Counted from the stretch's first letter, positions 43,413 through 62,584 are shown. The stretch is DNA of 64,000 bases from Alicycliphilus denitrificans_A (GCF_044792555.1 NZ_CP126238.1:2356001-2420000); one strand, 5' to 3'. A program made the numbers and translations. The notes: generated from the sequence alone by a model not told the origin.

Positions 43413-44465
43413 AGTAGCGTCGCAGCATGCATCCTCGGGTACATGCGCGGGCGCGGGCGTGCGCATGCCATTCAGGCCCAGCTTGGCGAGCAATTGCACA
43501 TCGGCCTGCACATCCGGGTTGCCCGTCACCAGCAGCTTGTCGCCATAGAAGATGGAATTCGCGCCGGCCAGAAAGCACAGCGCCTGCACGGCATCGCCCA
43601 GCTGCTGGCGCCCGGCGGACAGGCGCACGCGCGCCTTGGGCATGGTGATGCGCGCCACCGCAATCACGCGCACGAAGTCCAGCGGGTCCACGGGCGCGCT
43701 ATCGGCCAGCGGTGTGCCGGGCACGGGCACCAGGCTGTTGATGGGCACGGATTCCGGGTACGGGTCGAGGTTGGCCAGCTGCGCAATCAGCCCGGCGCGG
43801 TGCACCGGCGCCTCGCCCATGCCGATGATGCCGCCGCAGCACACGCTGATGCCCGCGGCGCGCACATGCTGCAGGGTGTCGAGCCGGTCCTGGTAGCTGC
43901 GCGTGCTGACCACGTCCTGGTAGTACTCGGGCGCGGTATCCAGGTTGTGGTTGTAGTAGTCCAGCCCGGCGTCTTTCAGCGCCTGCGCCTGGTGCGCCTG
44001 CAGCATGCCCAGCGTGGCGCAGGTCTGCAGGCCCAGGCCCCGCACCGCGCGGATCAGCTCGGCCATTTTTTCGATGTCGCGGTCCTTGGGTGCGCGCCAG
44101 GCCGCGCCCATGCAAAAGCGCGTGGCGCCGGCCTGCTTGGCCGCCTGGGCGGCGCTGCGCACCTCCTGCACGTCCATCAGCTTTTGCGCCGGTACGCCGG
44201 TATCGAAATGGCTTGACTGGGGGCAGTAACCGCAGTTTTCCGCGCAGCCCCCGGTCTTTACCGAGAGCAGGCTGGCCAGCTCAATGTCTCCCTCCGGCCA
44301 ATGCAGGCGGTGCACCGCCTGCGCCTGCCAGAGCAGGTCCATAAAGGGGCGATCCAGCAGATCCTGCACCGCCTGCACGCTCCAGCGCACAGGTGCCGCA
44401 GGCCCGGGGCTGGGCTGCACATGGGACAGGGGGGTTGGCGCATCGGCCAGGGCAATCGTGGTCAT
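43410..44465 (-). CDS. bioB: Biotin synthase BioB
   Basis: BioB inserts sulfur into dethiobiotin using radical SAM chemistry. The 351-residue protein has the cluster motif in GGCAENCGYCPQSSHFDTG (about 72-90) and conserved stretches CCGGIIGMGEAP and the [2Fe-2S] ligands in the central barrel. It stands alone here, without other bio genes, close to the biotin-dependent carboxylase operon. The 5' region shows no clear operator. Confidence 0.95.
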   Translation of the reverse strand: MTTIALADAPTPLSHVQPSPGPAAPVRWSVQAVQDLLDRPFMDLLWQAQAVHRLHWPEGDIELASLLSVKTGGCAENCGYCPQSSHFDTGVPAQKLMDVQEVRSAAQAAKQAGATRFCMGAAWRAPKDRDIEKMAELIRAVRGLGLQTCATLGMLQAHQAQALKDAGLDYYNHNLDTAPEYYQDVVSTRSYQDRLDTLQHVRAAGISVCCGGIIGMGEAPVHRAGLIAQLANLDPYPESVPINSLVPVPGTPLADSAPVDPLDFVRVIAVARITMPKARVRLSAGRQQLGDAVQALCFLAGANSIFYGDKLLVTGNPDVQADVQLLAKLGLNGMRTPAPAHVPEDACCDAT

Positions 44466-44828
44466 TCATCACTCCAAAACGCAGCCGGGCTGCAAAGCGG
44501 TTGCGATTGTGTGAAGGGCGGCCGGTGCTGTGAAGCCCCCGGGAAGCAAAAAGTCGGCACAAAAAAGCTGTTGGCAACGGAGCTTAATACACGGTATTTT
44601 GAGATCAAATAACGGCATATTGCATGCATTTGCAGTCTTTTGATTGGCTACCAGCTTGCGTGCGCCAACACCACCGATTTGCCCGCAAATGCCGCGAATT
44701 CTGCGGTAACGCATGGCTACCACAACGTGGATGTCTGCACATGAATACGCCGCATATGCGCCAGCCACCAAAAAAAGGCCCTGGCTGTTTCCAGCCAGGG
44801 CCTCGGTGTGAGAAAGCGGCGAGGGGCG
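44466..44828. other. Intergenic region between bioB and the propionyl-CoA operon
   Basis: This 363-bp stretch holds the bioB promoter region (AT-rich around 44580-44640) and the operon terminator at 44770-44802. I see no convincing gene. Confidence 0.6.
44770..44802 (-). terminator. Rho-independent terminator of the propionyl-CoA operon
   Basis: GGCCCTGGCTG (44777-44787) and CAGCCAGGGCC (44792-44802) form a perfect 11-bp stem with a four-base loop. On the minus strand it is followed by seven T residues (44776-44770). It lies 27 bp after the epimerase stop codon. Confidence 0.92.
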
Positions 44829-45293
44829 TCAACCCAGCGCGGCAATCACCTCCGGTGGCGCCTGCACCAGCTCGATGAGCACGCCCTCGCCAGCGATGGG
44901 AAATTCATCGTTGCTCTTGGGATGCAGAAAGCAGATGTCGTAGCCCGCGGCACCCTTGCGGATGCCGCCGGGCGCAAAGCGCACGCCCTGGGCCGTGAGC
45001 CAGTCCACGGCCTTGGGCAGGTCGTCTATCCACAGGCCGATGTGGTTCAGCGGCGTGGCGTGCACCGCCGGTTTCTTGTCGATATCGAGTGGCTGCATGA
45101 TGTCCACCTCGACCTTGTGGGCGCCCTGCCCCATGGCCAGGATGTCTTCGTCCACGTTCTCGCGCTCGCTCTGGAAGGTGCCGGTCTGGGTCAGGCCCAG
45201 CATGTCCACCCAGAGCTTTTTCATGCGGCCCTTGTCGGTGCCGCCAATGGCCACCTGCTGCATGCCCAGGACCTTGAAGGGGCGTTGACTCAT
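44829..45293 (-). CDS. VOC-family protein, probable methylmalonyl-CoA epimerase
   Basis: The 154-residue protein has two glyoxalase-type beta-alpha-beta modules. Metal ligands are expected at Q in GMQQVAIGGTD (about 12), H in PLNHIGLWIDD (about 85) and E in GVLIELVQAPP (about 143), which suits epimerases. It is last in the operon with methylmalonyl-CoA mutase and propionyl-CoA carboxylase, where an epimerase is needed to turn (2S)- into (2R)-methylmalonyl-CoA. The assignment rests on family and context. Confidence 0.8.
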   Translation of the reverse strand: MSQRPFKVLGMQQVAIGGTDKGRMKKLWVDMLGLTQTGTFQSERENVDEDILAMGQGAHKVEVDIMQPLDIDKKPAVHATPLNHIGLWIDDLPKAVDWLTAQGVRFAPGGIRKGAAGYDICFLHPKSNDEFPIAGEGVLIELVQAPPEVIAALG

Positions 45294-45305
45294 TCGCTTA
45301 CTCCT

Positions 45306-45352
45306 TTATTGATAGCTTACAACGCTTGCCTATAAAGCGTAGACGCCATATA
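45306..45352 (+). repeat. Interspersed repeat, copy F
   Basis: TTATTGATAGCTTACAACGC opens this copy, with AAAGCGTAGACGCC near its end. It fills the gap between pccA and the epimerase gene. Confidence 0.7.
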
Positions 45353-47401
<2,049 letters not shown>

Positions 47402-47412
47402 TCTCTGGCTCC

Positions 47413-47529
47413 TTAAGCGATGGGGTGGCGTGTAGCAGCCCGCTGCGCGGGCTGCGGCAGGCAATCTGTCGAAACGTCCGCTGCGCGGCCGTTTTCGCCA
47501 CGGTTGGCAATCAGAATTTTTGTAAACAT
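47413..47529 (-). CDS. Short ORF duplicating the first 12 codons of pccA
   Basis: On the minus strand from 47529 the ORF reads MFTKILIANRGE, the same 12 residues as the PccA N-terminus, then NGRAADVSTDCLPQPAQ, to a TAA at 47413, 38 codons in all. The codons differ from pccA at several third positions, so the copy is not recent. It has an excellent AAGGAG site. It ends 12 bp before the pccA ATG, whose own AAGGAG partly follows this stop. It may be a relic of a tandem duplication, now acting at most as a leader peptide. Confidence 0.6.
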   Translation of the reverse strand: MFTKILIANRGENGRAADVSTDCLPQPAQRAATRHPIA

Positions 47530-47554
47530 GTTTTTTCTCCTTGGGCGGCAGGCA

Positions 47555-49087
<1,533 letters not shown>

Positions 49088-49120
49088 GAGGTTCGTTCCT
49101 TCGTTGGTATCCAGGTTACT

Positions 49121-49176
49121 ATTTGTTTGATAGCTTATGGCGCTTATCCAGCCTGCGCTGCGAGCAAATTTCTTGC
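49121..49176 (+). repeat. Interspersed repeat, copy G, overlapping the meaB 3' end
   Basis: TGTTTGATAGCTTATGGCGC opens this copy. It runs over the meaB stop codon and supplies its last codons. Confidence 0.65.
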
Positions 49177-50151
49177 TGCTGTACTGGCGGCTATGCGGCC
49201 CGCGGCCACGTCGGCCTGCATCTGCGGCAGCAGCGCGCGCACCTGCGGGTGGGCGCGGAACGCCTGCTTGAGGCCGTGGTCTATGCGCTCCCACATCCAG
49301 GCCAGGGCCTGCTTCTCGCGCCGCGCGGCCAGGCGGCCGTTGGCGGTCTGCATCTGGCGGAACTCGCACACCACGGCCCAGAAGTCTTCCATGCCCTGGT
49401 GCTGCAGGGCGCTGGCCTGGATGACCCTGGGACGCCACTGCGCGGCGTTGTGCGGATCGTGCTCGGGGTTGCCGTGAAAGCCCAAGAGGCGCAGGCTGGA
49501 CGTGATCTGCGCCTGGGCGCGCGTGGCGGCGTGGGGATCGATGTCGGCCTTGTTGATGACCACCAGGTCGGCCAGCTCCATCACGCCCTTCTTGATGGCC
49601 TGCAGGTCGTCGCCCGCGTTGGGCAACTGCAGCACGCAGAACATGTCGGTCATGCCGTGCACGGCCGTCTCGCTCTGGCCCACGCCCACGGTCTCCACGA
49701 TCACCACGTCGTAGCCCGCGGCCTCGCAGACCAGCATGGCCTCGCGCGTTTTCTCGGCCACGCCGCCCAGCGTGCCGCCGCTGGGGCTGGGGCGGATGTA
49801 GGCGTTTTCCTGTGCGCACAGCTGCTCCATGCGCGTCTTGTCGCCCAGGATGGATCCTCCGGTGACGCTGGACGAGGGGTCGATGGCCAGCACCGCCACC
49901 TTCAGGCCCTGGCCAATCAGGTAGATGCCCAGCGCCTCGATGAAGGTGGACTTGCCCACGCCGGGCACGCCGCTGACGCCTAAGCGCAGCGCCTTGCCCG
50001 TGTGCAGCAGCAGTTCGGTGAGCAGCGCGTCGGCCTGGGCGCGGTGGTCGGGCCGGGTGGATTCGAGCAGCGTGATGGCCTTGGCCATGGCGCGGCGGCG
50101 CACCGCGGGCGTGCCCTGCGTGATGGCTTCAAGCAATGGATGGGGTGTCAT
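49144..50151 (-). CDS. meaB: MeaB-type GTPase, chaperone of methylmalonyl-CoA mutase
   Basis: MeaB (ArgK family) is a G protein that loads and protects the B12 cofactor in methylmalonyl-CoA mutase. The 335-residue protein has the P-loop GVSGVPGVGKSTF (about 59-71), the DPSSSVTGGSILGDK motif (about 91-105), VETVGVGQSET (G3-type, about 153) and NKAD (G4). It lies between scpA and pccB. The final codons fall in a repeat copy. Confidence 0.93.
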   Translation of the reverse strand: MTPHPLLEAITQGTPAVRRRAMAKAITLLESTRPDHRAQADALLTELLLHTGKALRLGVSGVPGVGKSTFIEALGIYLIGQGLKVAVLAIDPSSSVTGGSILGDKTRMEQLCAQENAYIRPSPSGGTLGGVAEKTREAMLVCEAAGYDVVIVETVGVGQSETAVHGMTDMFCVLQLPNAGDDLQAIKKGVMELADLVVINKADIDPHAATRAQAQITSSLRLLGFHGNPEHDPHNAAQWRPRVIQASALQHQGMEDFWAVVCEFRQMQTANGRLAARREKQALAWMWERIDHGLKQAFRAHPQVRALLPQMQADVAAGRIAASTAARNLLAAQAG

Positions 50152-50230
50152 GCCGAATTACAAAATCTCCAAGCCGCGTCCATCGGGCAGGCGGCAGCGG
50201 GGAAGGTCGCGCCGATTTCAAGCCCGCGGG

Positions 50231-52390
<2,160 letters not shown>

Positions 52391-52517
52391 GGCGTTCGTG
52401 CTTTCGCGAAGAGGGCAAGAAAGGAGGTACGGTCACGGGGCGGTTTCCCGCAGGTTGATGCGAGTTTACCCGATCCGTAATTATTAATTCTTAACTTTTT
52501 TGCGCTACATTTGGCCC
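52391..52517. promoter_or_regulatory. Divergent promoter region between scpA and the GntR gene
   Basis: An AT-rich core at about 52480-52502 (TAATTATTAATTCTTAACTT) in an otherwise GC-rich gap is the likely promoter and operator region for both genes. No exact palindrome was assigned. Confidence 0.4.
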
Positions 52518-53153
52518 ATGTCCGCCATTTCCCTCACGCCCAAGGCCTTGTACGAACAGGTCGCCGAACAGCTGCGCCAGCGCATCTTCCGGCGCGAGCT
52601 GGAGCCCGGCAGCTGGATCGACGAGCTGAAGATCGCCGAGGAGTTCGGCATCAGCCGCACGCCGCTGCGCGAGGCCCTCAAGGTGCTGGCGGCCGAGGGC
52701 CTGGTGACCATGAAGGTGCGCCGCGGTGCCTACGTCACCGAGATGTCGGACAAGGATTTGCGCGACGTGTACCACCTGCTGAGCCTGCTGGAGAGCGATG
52801 CCGCGGGCGCGGTGGCAGCCCAGGCAACGCCGGAGCAGCTGCGCGAGCTGGAGCAGCTGCACGCCGAGCTGGCCAAGTCCGTGCATGACCGTGACCGTTT
52901 CTTTGCCATCAACGAGCGCATCCACATGCGCATGTTGGAGATGGCCGACAACCGCTGGCGCAGTCAGATGGTGGCCGACCTGCGCAAGGTCATGAAGCTC
53001 AACCGACACAACTCGCTGCTCAAGCAGGGGCGCATAGAAGACTCGCTGGCGGAGCACGATGCCGTCCTGTCCGCCCTGCGCGCCCACGACCCGCAGGCCA
53101 CGATACAGGCCATGCGTGCACACTTTGCCCACGGGCTCGAAGCGGCGGGCTGA
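52518..53153 (+). CDS. GntR-family (FCD domain) regulator
   Basis: The 211-residue protein has the winged helix at residues about 10-72 (KIAEEFGISRTPLREALKVL) and a C-terminal FCD ligand-binding domain with metal-site histidines (NERIHMRML, HDAVLSAL). It is divergent from scpA, so it probably controls the propionyl-CoA operon with an acyl or dicarboxylic ligand. The start at 52518 is preferred; the upstream Met at 52500 lies in the AT-rich promoter. Confidence 0.85.
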   Translation: MSAISLTPKALYEQVAEQLRQRIFRRELEPGSWIDELKIAEEFGISRTPLREALKVLAAEGLVTMKVRRGAYVTEMSDKDLRDVYHLLSLLESDAAGAVAAQATPEQLRELEQLHAELAKSVHDRDRFFAINERIHMRMLEMADNRWRSQMVADLRKVMKLNRHNSLLKQGRIEDSLAEHDAVLSALRAHDPQATIQAMRAHFAHGLEAAG

Positions 53154-53265
53154 CGCTAGACTTGCCGCGCATCCATGAGCGCGCGCATGCCAGGCTGATC
53201 GCCCCCCGCGCGCATTTCCGCGCCTTTCAAGCCGCAGCTGTTCCAGGCTGCGCAGGCCGTGGGGT

Positions 53266-54402
53266 TCAAGCGCCTGTGCGCCGCCCTGCGCCTTCCACGT
53301 CATAGACACGGCCGAAGCGGTTGGCCAGGAAGTCGGCCAGCGCAATGCTCTCCTGCTGGACAAAGCCCGCCGGCGCCAGCCGCCCGCTGGCCACCAGGTC
53401 CAGCGCGGCGCAGATGCTGGCGGCCGTGGTGTGCTGTATGGCGCTCAGCCACTGCCCGCCGCTCAACTGCCGGCCCAGGATGCGGGCGCTGTAGCTCTCC
53501 TGCACCAGGCGCCCGCTGCGCAGTCCGCTGGCGCTGGCCAGGATCACAATCACATCCTGCCGCGTCGCGGCCACGGCATCCTCCAGCAGCTCCTTGAGCA
53601 GCCCGCGCCGCTCGCGCAGGCGCAGCTCGTGCAGCAACAGATGCATGGCGGCGCGGTGGCCGGGGTAGCGGATGGTCTTGTATTCCAGATGCCCTATGCG
53701 CCCCTCCCAGGTCCGGGGCAGCGTGCCCAGGCCGCCCGAGGTGTGAAAGGCCTCGTACTCCACGCCGTCGATGAGCAGCGTCTCCAGGCCGTCCAGCGCC
53801 GGCACCTGGGCAAGCTGGCCGTCGATGATGGCCTCGCAGGGGTTGCAGTATTCGTTGATCAGGCCCTCGGTGCTCCAGGTCAGGCTGTAGCGCAGCGCTC
53901 CCTGCGGATAGCGCGGCAATGCGCCCACGCGCAGGTGCAGGGCCTGCGCGCTGTCCAGGCGCCGCGCCAGGTCATTGCCCACGATGCCGATGAAGCCCGG
54001 CGCCAGCCCGCACTGCGGCATGAGTACGCAGCGCGCCCCGTCGGCCAGTGCGCGAATCGCCTGGGTGCTGGCCACGTCCTCGGTCAGGTCAAGGTAATGC
54101 ACGCCCAGGCGCGCGCACAGTGTGGCCACGGGCACGGCCTGGTGAAACGGCAGGGCATTGAGCACCGCGTAGCGGCCGGCGATGGCAGACTCCAGCGTCA
54201 CGGCATCGGGTACATGCACGGTGGCCACGCCGCACGCAGCCCGCAGCTGTTCGAGCGCGGCGAGGTTGCGGTCCGCCACCTGCAGCGCGTAGCCGCCGGC
54301 CTCGGACAATAGCAGCGTAATCGCCTGGCCAATATGGCCCGCGCCCAGGACCAGCACCGGGCGTGGATCCGTGAGGGCGACTGGGGATTGCGGGGTGACC
54401 AT
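53266..54402 (-). CDS. Saccharopine dehydrogenase-family protein
   Basis: The 378-residue protein has an N-terminal dinucleotide fold (VLVLGAGHIGQAITLLL, about 16-32) and the saccharopine dehydrogenase C-terminal domain (MPQCGLAPGFIGIVGNDL, about 129-146). Its substrate is not known. Members act on amino acid or imine intermediates such as lysine breakdown products. It stands alone between the GntR gene and an IS remnant. Confidence 0.8.
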   Translation of the reverse strand: MVTPQSPVALTDPRPVLVLGAGHIGQAITLLLSEAGGYALQVADRNLAALEQLRAACGVATVHVPDAVTLESAIAGRYAVLNALPFHQAVPVATLCARLGVHYLDLTEDVASTQAIRALADGARCVLMPQCGLAPGFIGIVGNDLARRLDSAQALHLRVGALPRYPQGALRYSLTWSTEGLINEYCNPCEAIIDGQLAQVPALDGLETLLIDGVEYEAFHTSGGLGTLPRTWEGRIGHLEYKTIRYPGHRAAMHLLLHELRLRERRGLLKELLEDAVAATRQDVIVILASASGLRSGRLVQESYSARILGRQLSGGQWLSAIQHTTAASICAALDLVASGRLAPAGFVQQESIALADFLANRFGRVYDVEGAGRRTGA

Positions 54403-54741
54403 GGTGCGCCTCCTTCCAAACGACCTTATCTACGCGGCCATCATCTCCAGGGATCTGCTTGGCAATTGCCGGAACATGAAGGCGCGCCTTTGTATCGCTT
54501 TCATTGTGTTCCTTGAATTGCCAAAAGGCCACGCAAGAGCATCAAGGCGATGCAGATCGTGGCGATGGGCGGGTCTTGAGTGGCGCACAGGAGCAGGCCA
54601 TCCAGCGCCTGGTCATCGACCAGCGCCCTGAGCCGCTCAAGAGGGTCTTCAGCCTGTGGCGCCGCGCGGCCAAGTCAGCAGCGGCAAGCGGCGGCTTCCA
54701 ACTCCAGGCAGGCTCCTCGTACGAGGAGCCCAAGGGTGGGA
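54403..54741. other. Intergenic region with IS630 remnant and palindrome
   Basis: This 339-bp gap holds no complete gene. It contains the IS630-type remnant at 54543-54668 and a perfect 20-bp palindrome (GGCTCCTCGTACGAGGAGCC, 54711-54730). The latter lies 12 bp after the alaS stop codon and may act as a hairpin at its transcript end, although no T-run follows. Confidence 0.6.
54543..54668 (+). pseudogene. IS630-type transposase fragment
   Basis: The plus frame reads RVLSGAQEQAIQRLVIDQRP and then PLKRVFSLWRRAA. This matches the N-terminal linker of IS630-family transposases, where a helix-turn-helix precedes the DDE domain. No further transposase sequence follows, and no start or inverted repeats are clear. 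Confidence 0.55.
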
Positions 54742-57366
<2,625 letters not shown>

Positions 57367-57560
57367 GGTGGTGTAAGGGGTTCTTGGGCGGGGTCAACAG
57401 TGCATGCCGCCCCGTCGTGGCCAACCCGGCATTATCCTAGGATTATAAATTTCGACCCTGCGCTCTGATGCGCCGCGCGGGCCTGCCCGCCTGCTGCCAA
57501 CTGTCGTCTGCGGCCAAGCGGCGCTTGGCCTGCCGACGAAAGGACAAAAGCCCGTGTGCC

Positions 57561-58925
57561 TCAACCACCTGCCAGCCGCGCCGCGCAGGCATTGCACCAT
57601 TGCACTACGACAATGTCGCCCACATCCTGGCTGTCCTGCAATTGGGGCCAGCGGCCGTGGATGAAGTCGACGATGCTTTGCAGCTGCCACAGGGCCTCGC
57701 GTCCCAACAGGGCCAGCTCGACCAGGCCTTGTGCATCGTCTTGCAGAAACTCCAGTACCTCGGCCAACTGCCGGGGGTGCGAGCCGGCCTCGAACAGCGT
57801 TTTTTGCAATGCCGCCAAGCGCTGCGCCACAAGGGCACAGGCCCGCTCGGACGGCGGCTGCGGCGCCCCTTGCGGCAGGCCGGCGCAATGCCTCTCCCAA
57901 TCGTCAAAGGCACTGGACAGCAGCCCTATGGTGCGCTGCACATCCTCCTGCGTGACCTGCATGTCGGACTGCATGGCCCGGCTCTGCAGCACCGGCAGCA
58001 CATGGGCCACCAGATCCGCCGGGAACTTGCGGTGATTCAACCTCAGCGTCAACGACAGGCGCTGGGCAGCCGCCTCTCGGGCGTACTTTGCGAAGATGGC
58101 ATCCATCACCTCGGCCAGCAGCAATATCTGTCCCATGCGAGAAATCTGTTCGCCTCGCAGGCCGCGCGGATAGCCGCTGCCGTCCATGTATTCATGGTGC
58201 TCAAGCACCGCCCGCTCCACAGAGCGTGGATAGACATTCCGCTCGCGGACCATCAGCATGGCCGTGACCGGATGCACCAGGAGCTGCTTGCGCCCCGCCC
58301 CGGTCACCTTGTGTGCCTGATCGTGCCAGACGGGGTCCATGTGCATGACGCCGATGTCGTGCAACAAGGCCGCAGTGGCCAGGGGCACGCATTCGCGTTC
58401 GCTCCATCCGCTCTTGATGCCCAGGTACACGGCCAGCAGCATCATGCGCACGCTGTGGCTGAACAAGGCCGGATGCTGCTCGCGCATGACCGTGAGCTTG
58501 AAGGCGATGGTCGACGGCAGCAATATGGCGCGTATGGGGGCGAGCAAGCTGTCGGGACTCATGCCGTCGAGCGCATGCACCAGCAGGCAGGCCAGGGTGT
58601 CGCTTTCACATTGCGCGCCGGCCATCTGTACCAGGGACTGGACGCTGACCATATCCTCCACGGCCAGCTGCTCTTCGATATTGCCGCGCAGCTTGTGCTT
58701 GACGAGCCGGTCATAGAGCCGGCTGTCCACGCGCACGCCTTTGTCCACCAGTTTGATGCCCCGGTCGCTGTAGAGGGCCTCCTGAGTAACCACGCCGCGG
58801 CGCTCGGCCATGTCGGTGAGAGCGCGCAGATAGTGGCGGTTGTCGCCGGCAGCATCTGCAGCCGCGGCAGGGCCGATGTCGGGGGGATTCATGCGGGAGA
58901 GGCTGGAGATGTTCGCAAGTGTCAC
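57561..58925 (-). CDS. HD-GYP domain protein, probable cyclic-di-GMP phosphodiesterase
   Basis: The 454-residue cytoplasmic protein has an N-terminal region without a known domain (about 1-150) and a HD-GYP-type domain. The HD motif is LLHDIGVMHMDP (about 218-229), and the signature EHHEYMDGSGYPRGLRGEQI (about 271-290) follows. Family members hydrolyse cyclic-di-GMP. No receiver domain or membrane segment is evident. The start could also be the Met 12 codons inside. Confidence 0.85.
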   Translation of the reverse strand: MTLANISSLSRMNPPDIGPAAAADAAGDNRHYLRALTDMAERRGVVTQEALYSDRGIKLVDKGVRVDSRLYDRLVKHKLRGNIEEQLAVEDMVSVQSLVQMAGAQCESDTLACLLVHALDGMSPDSLLAPIRAILLPSTIAFKLTVMREQHPALFSHSVRMMLLAVYLGIKSGWSERECVPLATAALLHDIGVMHMDPVWHDQAHKVTGAGRKQLLVHPVTAMLMVRERNVYPRSVERAVLEHHEYMDGSGYPRGLRGEQISRMGQILLLAEVMDAIFAKYAREAAAQRLSLTLRLNHRKFPADLVAHVLPVLQSRAMQSDMQVTQEDVQRTIGLLSSAFDDWERHCAGLPQGAPQPPSERACALVAQRLAALQKTLFEAGSHPRQLAEVLEFLQDDAQGLVELALLGREALWQLQSIVDFIHGRWPQLQDSQDVGDIVVVQWCNACAARLAGG

Positions 58926-58965
58926 GGGCGACTATACGGCCCTTTGCCCCCGCGCAAATGCACGA

Positions 58966-58988
58966 AAGCCGGGCATTCCTCCCGGCTT
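58966..58988 (-). terminator. Candidate terminator after scoB
   Basis: AAGCCGGG and CCCGGCTT form an 8-bp perfect stem with a 7-base loop in the gap after scoB, about 50 bp from its stop codon. The following minus-strand sequence is only weakly T-rich. Confidence 0.5.
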
Positions 58989-59037
58989 GGCGCATGGACT
59001 TGCTCCGCCCCGCATGGCGGGAGCGGCCCTCAAGGGA

Positions 59038-59676
59038 TCAGCGCAGCAGCGTCACGCCGGTCTTGGACTGGATGTCCTCGAAGCTCACGCCCGGAGCCAG
59101 CTCGACGAGCCTCAGGCCCTGGGGCGTGACGTCCATCACGCCCAGGTCGGTAATGATGCGATCCACCACGCCCACACCCGTGAGCGGCAGCGTGCACTCG
59201 GGCAGGATCTTCAGGTCGATCGTGCCGTCCTTTTTCTTGGCCACATGCTCCATGAGCACGATCACGCGCTTGACGCCGGCCACCAGATCCATGGCGCCGC
59301 CCATGCCCTTGACCATCTTGCCGGGGATCATCCAGTTGGCCAGGTCGCCCTTTTCGCTGACCTGCATGGCGCCCAGGATGGACAGGTTGATCTTGCCGCC
59401 GCGGATCATGGCAAACGACTGGTCGCTGCCGAAGATGGACGAGCCGGCGATGGTGGTCACCGTCTGCTTGCCGGCGTTGATGAGGTCGGCATCCACCTGG
59501 TCCTCGGTCGGGAACGGGCCTATGCCCAGCATGCCATTCTCGGACTGCAGCCACACTTCCTTGTCGCCCGTGTGGTTGGCCACCAGGGTGGGAATGCCGA
59601 TGCCGAGGTTGACGTAGAAGCCGTCTTCGAGTTCTTTGGCCGCGCGTGCGGCCATCTGGTCTTGGGTCCACGGCAT
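59038..59676 (-). CDS. scoB: 3-oxoacid CoA-transferase subunit B
   Basis: Subunit B carries the catalytic glutamate, in QSENGMLGIGPFP (about 46). The enzyme moves CoA from succinyl-CoA to acetoacetate or a related acid. The 212-residue protein has the Rossmann-like fold with NLGIGIPTLVANH. It follows subunit A by 4 bp. Confidence 0.93.
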   Translation of the reverse strand: MPWTQDQMAARAAKELEDGFYVNLGIGIPTLVANHTGDKEVWLQSENGMLGIGPFPTEDQVDADLINAGKQTVTTIAGSSIFGSDQSFAMIRGGKINLSILGAMQVSEKGDLANWMIPGKMVKGMGGAMDLVAGVKRVIVLMEHVAKKKDGTIDLKILPECTLPLTGVGVVDRIITDLGVMDVTPQGLRLVELAPGVSFEDIQSKTGVTLLR

Positions 59677-59680
59677 GGCT

Positions 59681-60391
<711 letters not shown>

Positions 60392-60427
60392 TACCGTCTC
60401 CTGAAGTACTAAGGGGGATGCGCTACG

Positions 60428-60453
60428 ATACTACGTATCTGATTAAGTAGTAT
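60428..60453. promoter_or_regulatory. Candidate operator between scoA and the PAS-LuxR gene
   Basis: ATACTAC (60428-60434) and GTAGTAT (60447-60453) are a 7-bp inverted repeat separated by 12 bp. It ends 6 bp before the regulator start codon, in the shared upstream region. Confidence 0.5.
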
Positions 60454-60459
60454 TCCCTA

Positions 60460-61005
60460 ATGGATGTCCTTGACTACCGCCTGGCCTTCGAGATGGCCCC
60501 CGTGGGCCTGGTGATTTCACGCAACCGCACCATGGTGGACTGCAATCGCCATGTGTGCGAGATGTTCGGCGCCTCGCGTGAGTTGCTCATCGGCCAGTCC
60601 TTCCAGGTGCTCTACCCCAGCGCTGATGAGTACGAGCGCCTGGGCGCGCGCATGGCACCCATTCTCAACGCCCGGGGCTATTACGCCGACAGCCGCATCA
60701 TGAAGCGCGCCAATGGCGAGGCCTTCTGGTGCCATGTCTCGGGCCGCGCGCTCAACCGCGAAGACCCGCATGCCTCTGGCATCTGGAGCTTCGAAGACCT
60801 GAGCGCCCAGCGCCCCGTGAAGGCCGAGCTCACGGCGCGCGAGCGCGAGGTGGCCGCACGCTTGCTGGAGGGCATGACCTCCAAGGAAATCGGTCGGGCG
60901 CTGGACATCAGCCACCGCACGGTGGAGATCTACCGCGCACGGCTGATGCGCAAATACGGCGCATCCACGGCGGCCGACCTGGTGCAGAAGCTCCTTACTT
61001 GCTGA
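60460..61005 (+). CDS. PAS-LuxR transcriptional regulator
   Basis: The 181-residue protein has a PAS sensor domain (about 1-115; FEMAPVGLVISRNRTMVDCN and FWCHVSGRALN) and a C-terminal LuxR helix-turn-helix (LTAREREVAARLLEGMTSKE, then ISHRTVEIYRARLM). It is divergent from scoAB and may control it in response to a small ligand or redox signal. No receiver domain is present. Confidence 0.85.
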   Translation: MDVLDYRLAFEMAPVGLVISRNRTMVDCNRHVCEMFGASRELLIGQSFQVLYPSADEYERLGARMAPILNARGYYADSRIMKRANGEAFWCHVSGRALNREDPHASGIWSFEDLSAQRPVKAELTAREREVAARLLEGMTSKEIGRALDISHRTVEIYRARLMRKYGASTAADLVQKLLTC

Positions 61006-61160
61006 AACGCTGAAAGTCTTTTGTCCACATTCGAGTCGGCGACATGCGGCCGGCCCGCAGCCGCTACACTGGGCGCTGCGCTTGCAGGCGCCGCTGCCAC
61101 CACCGGAGTGGCATGGGGCCGCAGGCGTTTTTTCTTCGCTTCTGCCTGCACCGCACACCC

Positions 61161-62503
<1,343 letters not shown>

Positions 62504-62507
<4 letters not shown>

Positions 62508-62584
62508 TCATTTTGACCTACAAGCCAATACCAGAGCGCGCCAATAACTATTAATAACATAGCAAACAGCCGCCTGTTACCCAT
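62504..62584 (-). CDS. Possible 26-residue membrane peptide
   Basis: The minus strand encodes MGNRRLFAMLLIVIGALWYW and six further residues. It has one strong membrane segment, and its stop overlaps the argA stop on the opposite strand. The spacing of the AAGG upstream is too short for a good ribosome site. It has no neighbour on the same strand that would help. Confidence 0.25.
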
